Part shown: positions 6,398-11,659 of the stretch, one piece after another | How positions within the stretch are numbered: position 1 is the first letter of the stretch | How the letters are laid out: each line of letters starts with the position of its first letter | Assembly (NCBI GenBank): GCA_905208455.1 | Contig: CAJLPK010000033.1 | Location: 1 to 15,975 of the forward strand | From: an uncultured Bacillota bacterium | Lineage (GTDB): Bacteria; Bacillota; Clostridia; Christensenellales; QAND01 | DNA: 15,975 nt | Direction of reading: 5' to 3' | The notes under the pieces: generated by a model | The model's input: the letters and a program-made list of their open reading frames with translations, nothing else | What the model was told of the DNA's origin: nothing | The model's database searches: none | Program-made: the position numbers and the translations under genes

Positions 6398-6580
6398 ATG
6401 GCAAGGTACGCAGTGGAAGCAAGAATCTTCGGCAACGGGAAGATCATGGCAAAGGTACGGCTGGCCCAGCAGGGCGAGGAAAGCGGGCGCCAGGAAACGC
6501 GGCTGTGCGATGTGTGGGTGGACGTCTTTGATACCAGGCCGGAGGCCGAACGCTTTTGTGCGGAGTATAAAAAGATATGA
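6398..6580 (+). CDS. Small protein of unknown function, 60 aa
   Basis: It begins 2 bases after the Cro-like stop, with an excellent AAAGGAGG (6383-6390) placed 7 bases before the ATG. The product (MARYAVEARIFGNGKIMAKV... AERFCAEYKKI) looks like a small alpha/beta fold with two short strands and a C-terminal helix, and one Cys in each half. I do not recognise it. Its stop overlaps the next start (ATGA at 6577-6580), so the two are translationally coupled. Confidence 0.75.
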   Translation: MARYAVEARIFGNGKIMAKVRLAQQGEESGRQETRLCDVWVDVFDTRPEAERFCAEYKKI

Positions 6581-6690
6581 CGCTGATAGAATCACTCATC
6601 CGCGCGCAGGATCCTTACGGCCTGGGCGTCATCCTGCTCATCGGCCTGGGCGCGCTCATCGGCCTGGGGCTGTGCTGGCGGCGGCTGTAA
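6577..6690 (+). CDS. Tiny single-span membrane protein, 37 aa
   Basis: The ATG overlaps the previous stop as ATGA. The product starts MTLIESLIRAQDPYGLG and then has one strongly hydrophobic helix rich in Gly, Leu and Ile (about residues 15-33), ending CWRRL, a positive tail that should stay in the cytoplasm. Small membrane proteins of this kind are common in early phage operons; a holin or membrane anchor is possible but unproven. There is no separate binding site, so it would depend on coupling. Confidence 0.6.
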   Translation: MTLIESLIRAQDPYGLGVILLIGLGALIGLGLCWRRL

Positions 6691-6774
6691 AAACCAAGCC
6701 AGGCAGGCGTAAATTCCGATATGAATGACTATGTACACACGGGCATGATGCCATACAATGAAAGGAGTGGACAC

Positions 6775-6951
6775 ATGAACAGGGTATGCGATGAAAATTG
6801 CTTTGCATGCCGGTACCCGGATTGCATCTGGCCGAACGGAAGCGACGAGAAGAAAGCACAGCGGCGGGCGTACCTTCGCACATACTATGCGCGCAAACGG
6901 GCGGAAAAGGCCGCACAGCGCACCGGAGAGGAAGGGGGCCAAGGGGCATGA
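6775..6951 (+). CDS. Small Cys-rich protein, possible zinc-binding, 58 aa
   Basis: The start at 6775 is set by AAAGGAGTG (6761-6769), 5 bases ahead; the frame is open upstream to 6721, but that region has no binding site. The N-terminus MNRVCDENCFACRYPDCIW holds four cysteines (C5, C9, C12, C17) in a compact cluster suited to a zinc knuckle. The remainder is a basic helix (KKAQRRAYLRTYYARKRAEK). Similar short Cys-cluster plus basic-helix proteins occur in Firmicutes phage early regions, with unknown roles; nucleic-acid binding is a fair inference. Its stop overlaps the next start. Confidence 0.75.
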   Translation: MNRVCDENCFACRYPDCIWPNGSDEKKAQRRAYLRTYYARKRAEKAAQRTGEEGGQGA

Positions 6952-7172
6952 GGTTCGTGACGCTGGAGGAAGCGGCCAGGCAGACCGGCTTTACAAAATA
7001 CTTTCTGTACAAAAGCATCCACGAGGGCTCCATTCCGTTCCTAAAGCACGGGAACCGATATTACCTCGACGTCGGGGAGGTCCACCAGGCGCTGCTCCAC
7101 CGCTCATGGGAGGCACAGCGGCGGGCCCGGGCGAATTGGGAACGGCGCGCAGGATGGAGGCGGATGCCATGA
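6948..7172 (+). CDS. xis: Excisionase-like helix-turn-helix protein, 74 aa
   Basis: The ATG at 6948 overlaps the previous stop as ATGA, and AGGGGGCCAAGGGG lies just before it. Residues 3-52 (FVTLEEAARQTGFTKYFLYKSIHEGSIPFLKHGNRYYLDVGEVHQAL) match the winged-helix excisionase/MerR-like HTH_17 pattern: a start such as LTLEEAA, then helix-turn-helix, then a wing holding G-N-R-Y-Y. The C-terminal tail is rich in Arg and Trp. In an element with a tyrosine integrase this is the natural candidate for the directionality factor that promotes excision, although such proteins can also be plain regulators. Placing it in the rightward operon ties excision to induction. Confidence 0.75.
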   Translation: MRFVTLEEAARQTGFTKYFLYKSIHEGSIPFLKHGNRYYLDVGEVHQALLHRSWEAQRRARANWERRAGWRRMP

Positions 7173-7369
7173 AGGAACCGCTGTATGTATGTTTCCAAAA
7201 CGGCGCGCCCTGGATGGCCGCCTTAGACGAGTTCTGCCTGCGGGGCAAGCCCTTTGTCAACTGCGCGGCGCATTGCCAGGGCCCCTGCCGCACAGACTGC
7301 CCCGCCTACCCGCGCCGGCTGCCGGCAAACTGGCAAGCACTGCTGGCGGAAAAGGAGCGGGGGCAATGA
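7169..7369 (+). CDS. Small Cys-rich protein of unknown function, 66 aa
   Basis: It starts inside the previous stop (ATGA at 7169-7172) with GGAGG at 7156-7160 ahead. The product MKEPLYVCFQNGAPWMAALDEFCLRG... carries a second-half cluster CAAHCQGPCRTDCPAY with four cysteines and a His, which could bind a metal, followed by a helix ending KERGQ. No family was recognised. It is the second such Cys-cluster protein of this operon and lies just before the replication initiator, so an accessory replication or regulatory role is plausible but not shown. Confidence 0.7.
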   Translation: MKEPLYVCFQNGAPWMAALDEFCLRGKPFVNCAAHCQGPCRTDCPAYPRRLPANWQALLAEKERGQ

Positions 7370-8181
7370 ACTATATCGCGCAATTAAATGGGTTCTTCGA
7401 TTTGAAGCAACGCAATCCGTTATCCTCAAACGCACAAACGCTATATATCAATTTGTTTTATATAGACAACCGATGCGGATGGAAGCCAAGATTCACCGTT
7501 TCAAATGTTACCCTGCAAAGCCTGACGGGGCTTTCAAGGCAGCAACTCGACAGAGCGCGAAATGAGCTTGTACAAAAAGGGTATGTTGAGTACAAAAAAG
7601 GGGCGGGCAATCAAGCCGGGATGTATTTGTTGGTTTGTTTTGATACACAAACTGATACACAAACCGATACACAAATTGATACACAAACTGATACACAAAG
7701 CGGGCACAAACTGCGCACATTAAATAAACTAAAACAAAAAACAAAAACAAAAGAGAATCCCCCCTCTAGCCCCCCAGGGGGCAAAGCGGCGCCTTTTGAC
7801 GATGAGGCCGTGAAGGATTTGTTCAACAAGCTGTGCAGTAAACTGCCCAAGGCAGAGCGGATCACAGACCAGCGGCATAGAGCCATTGCCGGCCTGGTCA
7901 AAAACGGCGCGACGCTGGAGACGTTCCGCGCCGTGTTCCAGGCCGTGGAGAACAGCGACTTTCTCACAGGCAAGGACGGCAAATGGCACGGGTGCTGCTT
8001 TGACTGGATCCTAAGGCCCGCCAATTTCCAGAAAATCAAAGAGGGGAACTATGCCAATCCCAAGAAAAAGGGCCCGTGGGACGGCGCCATCATCGACGGG
8101 GGCTATGACAACCCCGCGCTGAACTACGCCCAGCGGGGCCGGGAGGCCTATGACGGCTTGGACTACCTGGTGCAGTATTGA
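7366..8181 (+). CDS. Phage replication initiator (replisome organiser, DnaD-like)
   Basis: A 271-residue protein starting at 7366 (AAAGGAG at 7351-7357; start overlaps the previous stop). Residues 1-80 are a winged-helix domain of the Firmicutes phage replisome-organiser type (LNGFFDLKQRNPLSSNAQ ... LTGLSRQQLDRARNELVQKG). Residues 93-112 are five DTQX repeats encoded by the 12-bp iterons, followed by a Lys/Thr-rich linker. The C-terminal domain (about 145-230) ends in WHGCCFDWILRPANFQKIKE, a motif typical of phage primosomal proteins of this group. It should bind the origin lying in its own gene and recruit host helicase. No helicase or primase is coded in the element, so it must use those of the host or a helper phage. 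Confidence 0.85.
   Translation: MNYIAQLNGFFDLKQRNPLSSNAQTLYINLFYIDNRCGWKPRFTVSNVTLQSLTGLSRQQLDRARNELVQKGYVEYKKGAGNQAGMYLLVCFDTQTDTQTDTQIDTQTDTQSGHKLRTLNKLKQKTKTKENPPSSPPGGKAAPFDDEAVKDLFNKLCSKLPKAERITDQRHRAIAGLVKNGATLETFRAVFQAVENSDFLTGKDGKWHGCCFDWILRPANFQKIKEGNYANPKKKGPWDGAIIDGGYDNPALNYAQRGREAYDGLDYLVQY
7642..7752. other. Candidate replication origin: five 12-bp iterons plus A-rich stretch
   Basis: Five head-to-tail copies of GATACACAAANN (7642-7653, 7654-7665, 7666-7677, 7678-7689, 7690-7701) keep the first ten bases identical. They lie inside the replication initiator gene and are followed by an A/T-rich run (7719-7752). This arrangement of iterons and an easily melted stretch inside the initiator gene is known from lambda O and several Firmicutes phages. 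The encoded DTQX peptide repeat is probably a by-product of the DNA sites. Confidence 0.7.
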
Positions 8182-8222
8182 GAGAGCGCAGGACAAACCA
8201 CGAGGACACGAAAGGGGAAACG

Positions 8223-8456
8223 ATGGAGAACACGGGAAACTGGAAAGAGCTGGAAGAGACGGCCCAGGTGTGGCTGAACGTCAACGACCGGGCCTTTTGG
8301 AGGATTGTGCGGCGCTTGAACGCGCTGATCATGACTTTGCCGCTGCCACAGCGGACCAACGACCTATTGGTCAGCGACATTGTGTCGATGGCAAAGCTGG
8401 CACAACTGGAGGCGTTCCGCGACGGCCTGCATCGAGGGAAGGGGAGCACCGAGTGA
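8223..8456 (+). CDS. Small helical protein of unknown function, 77 aa
   Basis: The start at 8223 follows AAAGGGGAAACG (8211-8222); an upstream in-frame TTG at 8178 is less likely. The product MENTGNWKELEETAQVWLNVNDRAFWRIVRRLN... is predicted to be mostly helical, rich in Leu and Arg. No family was recognised. It overlaps the protease-capsid start by four bases (GTGA at 8453-8456), so it is coupled to the structural gene and could serve the capsid, for example as a size-determination or scaffold factor; that is only a guess from position. Confidence 0.7.
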   Translation: MENTGNWKELEETAQVWLNVNDRAFWRIVRRLNALIMTLPLPQRTNDLLVSDIVSMAKLAQLEAFRDGLHRGKGSTE

Positions 8457-10204
8457 AAAAGGAGATTCGGTCCGCGGCGTCGATGAACGTACGGCCGCAG
8501 GATGACAACATGGTGATAGAGGGAAAAGCGGTGGTCTTTGACACGCCCGCTTTGCTATACACCGACACGCTGGGCAACGAGTACTATGAACGCATTGCCC
8601 CCGGCGCGTTGGATGAATGCAGGATGGAGGATTGCTGCCTCAAATACAATCACAAGGACGAGGCCCCCATTTTGGCGCGGACGCGCGGCGGGTCTTTGGC
8701 CTTGGAGAAAAAGCCGGACGGTTTGTATTTTCGGGCAGAGCTGTTCAATACACAGTTTTCAAGAGACTGCTACGAGCTTGTCAAGGCGGACGCTTTGCAA
8801 TGTTCGTTCTGCTTTTCCATTGCAGAGGGCGGGGAGACGTACGACAAGCAGGCGCGGATGCGCACCGTCACGAAAATCGACCGCCTTTGGGACCTGGCGA
8901 TTGTGACTGTCCCCGCGTATCGGGATACGTTTGTAAAACAAGCAAGGGCGTATTGCGCGCCGTATGAACAGAACGCCATCGAGGAGAAGGAACGGGAGGA
9001 ACTGCGCGGTATGGTGGAAGCGTACAAGCCGGCGGATGAGTACGACCTGGAAAGCCTAAGCTATGACGAGGTGCTGGACAGGCTCTCGGAAATCCGCGCA
9101 AAAGCGGAGGACCGGGATTGCAGCGCACGCGGCCTGCTGGAGGAAGCAAAACGGTTAAAGGATTGGCAGGAAACGCTGGAACGCAGAGCCAAAAAGCGCG
9201 CAGAGATTCGCGAGGCGGTGGCAAACGGCGCGGGCGAGGTCATCGCAAGACCGCCGGGCTTTACAAGCAAAAAAGGAGAAAAAAACAACGTGGAGCAAAA
9301 AGAAACCATGGAAATGAGGGCGTTCCAGCGGTATGTGGCCGAAGGGACGCTGAAAAACCTAAGCACGGAGGAACGGGCGGCGCTGACCACCAGCGGGTCA
9401 GGGGCCGTCATGCCGACGGAGATTTTCAACAGCCTCATCACAAATGAGAAATACAGCGACCTATTGAGCCGTGCCACGGTCATCAACCTAAGCGGGGCCG
9501 GTACGCTGAAAGTGCCGGTAGCGTCGCACAATACCGCGGTATGGAAGGAGGAAAACGCGGCGGTCACGCCGGAGACCCCGACGCTCACCAGCCTGGACTT
9601 GGGCGGCAAGGAGATGATGCGGGCCATTCAGTACAGCGCGGCCGTGCGGCATATGTCCACTTCGGAGTTTACGGCCTGGATGAGCGATTTATGCGCGTCT
9701 GAATTGGTGGAAACGCTGGAAAGCGCGTTTGTAACCGGCAGTACGGAGGAGGACGCGCCGCACAACGGCTTACAGCATCTTGTCTGGACAAAGGACAAAA
9801 ACGCCGTGGAAGCGGCCGCGGCGATGGAGGCGGCGGACGTAGCCAAGGGGTTGTCCCTATTGCCGCAGAAGTATGCCCGCAACGCAATCCTGCTGATGAA
9901 CGCCAACACCGCCTACAACACGGTGGGACTGTTCAAGGGCACAAACGAGTATGCGTACAGCTTGGCGGACGGCGCGGCGCGGTTTATGAGCAAGGAGATC
10001 CATATCTCCGAGTATTGCGCCGACAACGAAATCTATATCGTAGACCCCAAACAACTGTACGTGCGGTTTGCCATGGACCCTGTCGTGGATGTGGACGAGT
10101 CAGTGGGCTTTTTGTCCGGCACCAGCACAATGCGCTGCTTGGCGGTGGTGGACTTTGCCTGGAACCCGGACGCTTGCGTAAGGGTAGGACTGGCGGCAGG
10201 CTAA
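8453..10204 (+). CDS. Prohead protease-HK97 major capsid protein fusion, 583 aa
   Basis: The GTG at 8453 overlaps the previous stop and has AAGGGGAG (8439-8446) ahead. Residues 1-165 are an HK97-type prohead protease (peptidase U35): catalytic His in KYNHKDE (H67), Ser in LQCSFCFSI (S118), and the late motif TKIDRLWDLAIVTVPAY (140-156), where D147 takes the place usually held by Glu. Residues about 172-262 are a charged helical stretch like the HK97 delta/scaffold domain. Residues about 285-583 are the capsid fold, with ALTTSGSGAVMPTEIFN near the start of the mature shell protein. HK97-family heads normally have protease and capsid in separate genes. A second start at 9290 could give free capsid protein. 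It is the only structural gene of the element. Confidence 0.92.
   Translation: MKKEIRSAASMNVRPQDDNMVIEGKAVVFDTPALLYTDTLGNEYYERIAPGALDECRMEDCCLKYNHKDEAPILARTRGGSLALEKKPDGLYFRAELFNTQFSRDCYELVKADALQCSFCFSIAEGGETYDKQARMRTVTKIDRLWDLAIVTVPAYRDTFVKQARAYCAPYEQNAIEEKEREELRGMVEAYKPADEYDLESLSYDEVLDRLSEIRAKAEDRDCSARGLLEEAKRLKDWQETLERRAKKRAEIREAVANGAGEVIARPPGFTSKKGEKNNVEQKETMEMRAFQRYVAEGTLKNLSTEERAALTTSGSGAVMPTEIFNSLITNEKYSDLLSRATVINLSGAGTLKVPVASHNTAVWKEENAAVTPETPTLTSLDLGGKEMMRAIQYSAAVRHMSTSEFTAWMSDLCASELVETLESAFVTGSTEEDAPHNGLQHLVWTKDKNAVEAAAAMEAADVAKGLSLLPQKYARNAILLMNANTAYNTVGLFKGTNEYAYSLADGAARFMSKEIHISEYCADNEIYIVDPKQLYVRFAMDPVVDVDESVGFLSGTSTMRCLAVVDFAWNPDACVRVGLAAG
9275..9292 (+). promoter_or_regulatory. 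Internal ribosome binding site and GTG inside the protease-capsid fusion
   Basis: AAAAAAGGAG ending at 9278 lies 11 bases before an in-frame GTG (9290-9292, codon 280). Initiation there would yield a capsid protein of 304 residues without protease and delta domain. The next in-frame ATG is at 9308. It falls in the Lys-rich linker between delta and shell domains, exactly where a split of two former genes is expected. Confidence 0.5.
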
Positions 10205-10219
10205 GCACAGCAAAAAAAG

Positions 10220-10250
10220 AAACCGGCTGATTTTTCAGCCGGTTTTCTTT
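10220..10250 (+). terminator. Terminator behind the protease-capsid gene
   Basis: A perfect 11-bp stem, AAACCGGCTGA (10220-10230) with TCAGCCGGTTT (10235-10245), has a TTTT loop and a T-rich tail (TCTTT). It follows the capsid stop by 15 bases and separates it from the sigma-like gene. Confidence 0.85.
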
Positions 10251-10310
10251 GATGACCAAGGGGTGGAGAACCGTTCCCCCTGTTCCTTCCCAGATACAGC
10301 ATAACACAGG

Positions 10311-10325
10311 GGGCGAGGGGTTGGC
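10311..10325 (+). repeat. 15-bp direct repeat, copy 1 (overlaps start of sigma-like gene)
   Basis: GGGCGAGGGGTTGGC is identical to 11049-11063. The two copies bracket the sigma-like coding region almost exactly: this one includes its TTG start and the second begins at the last base of its stop. They could be an insertion scar, an operator or chance in G-rich DNA. Confidence 0.5.
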
Positions 10326-11049
10326 AAATGAGAAGGGCGAAAGCCCGCAGCTGTCGCAGTGGGAACGCGTGAAAGGGCTTGTGTATGTGGTGATGCGGCG
10401 CTGCTTCTATTTGTTCCATGACCGCTGCCGCCGCATGGGGCTTGAAATGGACGACTTCATGCAGGAAGGCTTTTTGGCCATGATGCAGGCCATGGAGGAA
10501 TACGACGAAAGCCGGGGCAGTTTCCAGCCGCTGCTCATCTATCGCTGCCGTACAAGGGCGCTGCAGATGATCGGCGTGCACAACGAAAAGCATAGAAAGG
10601 ATCCTTTGGTATATGCCAAGCCGCTGGATGCGCCTTTACCCGGTACAGACAGCGTGACGATTGCCGATACCTTGGAGGACACCGAGGCAGGCGAGGCGAT
10701 AGGCCGGGCGGGGGAGAGGATAGACAACGGCCTGCTGCACCAGGCGCTGGGCGATATGGTGGGGCGGCTGCCCGCCGTACAAAGGCAGGTAGTTGTGTGC
10801 AGATACCTGGAAGGGCGCACGGTAAAGCAGACGGCAGACAGATTGGAGATCACCGAGAAACAGGCAAAGCAGGAAGAAGCAAAGGCATTCCGGGCCTTGC
10901 GGTATCCGCCCAACCAAAAGAGTATCAAGCCATGGCTGGATGAACTGCGTTACAGCATGGGCATAAGCGGCATAGGATTGCAGACCTTTAAGGACACGGG
11001 AGAGAGCGCCACAGAGCGCACGGCCATGCGGATGACGGAAAGAGAATAG
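10321..11049 (+). CDS. Sigma-70-family-like transcription factor, 242 aa
   Basis: Region 2 is visible at about residues 15-75 (WERVKGLVYVVMRR ... MDDFMQEGFLAMMQAMEEYDESRGSF), with the DDFMQEG core-binding helix. A spacer follows (about 80-140). Region 4 lies at about 145-195 (LPAVQRQVVVCRYLEGRTVKQTADRLEITEKQ), a helix-turn-helix for -35 binding. The C-terminal 45 residues show no known fold. The start is uncertain: TTG at 10321 keeps a conserved-looking lead into region 2 but has only a G-rich stretch before it, and GTG at 10369 is the alternative. In phages such proteins often drive late genes; here it follows the capsid gene behind a terminator, so it may use its own promoter, or act on host or helper genes. 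Confidence 0.82.
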   Translation: MANEKGESPQLSQWERVKGLVYVVMRRCFYLFHDRCRRMGLEMDDFMQEGFLAMMQAMEEYDESRGSFQPLLIYRCRTRALQMIGVHNEKHRKDPLVYAKPLDAPLPGTDSVTIADTLEDTEAGEAIGRAGERIDNGLLHQALGDMVGRLPAVQRQVVVCRYLEGRTVKQTADRLEITEKQAKQEEAKAFRALRYPPNQKSIKPWLDELRYSMGISGIGLQTFKDTGESATERTAMRMTERE

Positions 11050-11063
11050 GGCGAGGGGTTGGC
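11049..11063 (+). repeat. 15-bp direct repeat, copy 2 (directly behind sigma-like gene)
   Basis: Identical to 10311-10325. This copy also supplies the left arm of a short hairpin (GCGAG with CTCGC) that leads into a T-run. Confidence 0.5.
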
Positions 11064-11402
11064 TCTCGCTCTTTTTGTAAACAGCCAAAAATCTACATAA
11101 ATGTAGATTACGTGTTTCACGTACTTTTTCAATGCGTGAATACTTTGTATATCCCCCCCTTTCAAAATACAAAAAGGGCCGCTGGGAGACCGATGGGCGG
11201 GGCTGGAAAAAACCGGACAAGGGCCTACAGGGGGGTGATCTCGACGGTTTTTTCCGTTTAGTCCCCTGTTTTGGTCTGTTTTGAACGGAGTAAGGATGAG
11301 AACGCATGTTCTACAAAGCAGTACATTCCTAGTACACCGGGGCGCTGCCAGCGCTTGCAAAGCAAAACAAAAAGCCCCGGAAGCCGCATTGCTCCGGGAC
11401 TT
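11050..11402. other. Right-end non-coding region of the element with several palindromes
   Basis: About 350 bases carry no convincing gene. They hold a 20-bp palindrome AATCTACAT-AA-ATGTAGATT (11090-11109), directly followed by ACGTG-TTT-CACGT (11110-11122). TTCACG and CGTGAA halves are repeated around 11116-11140. ACAGGGG (11227-11233) pairs with CCCCTGT (11263-11269), enclosing ACGG/CCGT (11244-11257). AGTACA occurs twice 11 bases apart (11320, 11331); the second copy lies within TAGTACAC (11330-11337), the half site seen at the left end. This is where attachment-arm sites or a cis packaging signal would lie. Confidence 0.5.
11052..11076 (+). terminator. Short hairpin with T-run behind the sigma-like gene
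   Basis: GCGAG and CTCGC pair around a 9-10 base loop, followed by TCTTTTT. The stem is short, so termination strength is doubtful, but its place right after the stop codon fits. Confidence 0.5.
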
Positions 11403-11405
11403 TTT
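11370..11405 (-). terminator. Element-supplied terminator for the rebuilt tRNA-Arg
   Basis: AAAAG-C-CCCGG on the left pairs with CCGGG-A-CTTTT on the right with one mismatch; on the minus strand the stem is followed by TTTTTGTTTTG. It lies directly behind the tRNA CCA end. It differs in sequence from the original terminator at 3609-3640, so integration swaps the tRNA's terminator. Confidence 0.75.
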
Positions 11406-11458
11406 GTGGTGTACCAGAAGGGATTCGAACCCCCGACCTTTTGATTCGTAGTCAAACG
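11403..11458 (-). repeat. Right attachment repeat inside the intact tRNA-Arg
   Basis: Identical over 56 bases to 3638-3693. It covers the tRNA from its anticodon stem to its CCA end and three T beyond, so integration leaves the tRNA sequence unchanged. The first mismatch on either side is at 11402 and 11459. Confidence 0.95.
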
Positions 11459-11483
11459 CTCTATCCAGCTGAGCTACTGGTAC
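11407..11483 (-). tRNA. tRNA-Arg (anticodon ACG)
   Basis: On the minus strand a full cloverleaf can be drawn. The acceptor GTACCAG pairs with CTGGTAC, followed by discriminator A and an encoded CCA. The D arm reads GCTC-AGCTGGATA-GAGC. The anticodon stem TTTGA/TCAAA encloses loop CTACGAA with anticodon ACG. The T arm has GGGGG-TTCGAAT-CCCTT with two G-T pairs. The 5' half is chromosomal; the 3' half was brought in by the element. ACG is normally converted to ICG and reads CGU, CGC and CGA. Confidence 0.95.
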
Positions 11484-11496
11484 ACGGCGCTTACAT

Positions 11497-11525
11497 ATAA
11501 TACATCACAACCGGAACAATGTCAA
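11497..11525 (-). promoter_or_regulatory. Promoter of tRNA-Arg
   Basis: On the minus strand a consensus TTGACA (complement of 11520-11525) and TATTAT (complement of 11497-11502) are 17 bases apart, with the start expected 5-8 bases before the tRNA 5' end. Confidence 0.8.
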
Positions 11526-11557
11526 CAGAAAAATTGTCCGTTTTTCAAGGGGCGGAA

Positions 11558-11586
11558 TTGAAAGCCCGGGGGGTTTGTGATATAGT
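11558..11586 (+). promoter_or_regulatory. Promoter of argS
   Basis: TTGAAA (11558-11563) and TATAGT (11581-11586) are 17 bases apart, giving a leader of about 65 bases before the argS start. It is divergent from the tRNA-Arg promoter. Confidence 0.6.
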
Positions 11587-11614
11587 GAACTAAGTATACG
11601 TATAAAGTTTGCGT

Positions 11615-11642
11615 CCCTCTGCGCTGCAAAGCGCACAGAGGG
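11615..11642 (+). promoter_or_regulatory. Leader hairpin before argS
   Basis: CCCTCTGCGC (11615-11624) pairs with GCGC-ac-AGAGGG (11631-11642), ten pairs with a two-base bulge and a 6-base loop. It ends 5 bases before the GGAG of argS (11647-11650). It has no T-run and no T-box features, so a role in translation or RNA stability is more likely than termination. Confidence 0.5.
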
Positions 11643-11659
11643 CAAAGGAGCCGAGAAAG

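Larger units (their letters stand above)
3638..11458. mobile_element. Integrated 7.8-kb phage-like element in tRNA-Arg: candidate capsid-encoding satellite
   Basis: Perfect 56-bp direct repeats bound the region, and a tyrosine integrase lies just inside the left one. One repeat plus the interior is 7765 bp. The order is integrase and triple-HTH S24 repressor (leftward); then rightward a Cro-like protein, four small proteins, an excisionase-like protein among them, a replication initiator with iterons, a small protein, a protease-capsid fusion and a sigma-70-like factor. No terminase, portal, head-tail connector, tail or lysin gene fits in the remaining space. Phage satellites (PICIs, capsid-forming PICIs, P4 types) share the integrase/regulator/replication layout and size class, but a capsid fusion as the only structural gene is not a layout I know. 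A shrunken prophage is the main alternative. Confidence 0.85.

Noticed and set aside
7642..7701. CRISPR array
   Set aside because: The 12-bp units are head-to-tail with no spacers and are translated in frame within the initiator gene.
8150..8452. Upstream extension of the protease-capsid frame by 101 codons
   Set aside because: It overlaps two genes in other frames, has no protease-family sequence, and the GTG at 8453 has a good binding site and coupled overlap.
10249..10320. Start of the sigma-like gene at TTG 10249 or ATG 10252
   Set aside because: Both lie in the tail of the capsid terminator, without a binding site; the peptide there is Pro-rich and unlike sigma factors.
3638..11458. 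Known defence system (restriction-modification, toxin-antitoxin, abortive infection) as cargo
   Set aside because: No nuclease, methylase, reverse transcriptase, toxin or ATPase motif was seen in any of the element's genes; any anti-phage role of the small genes would be by an unrecognised family.
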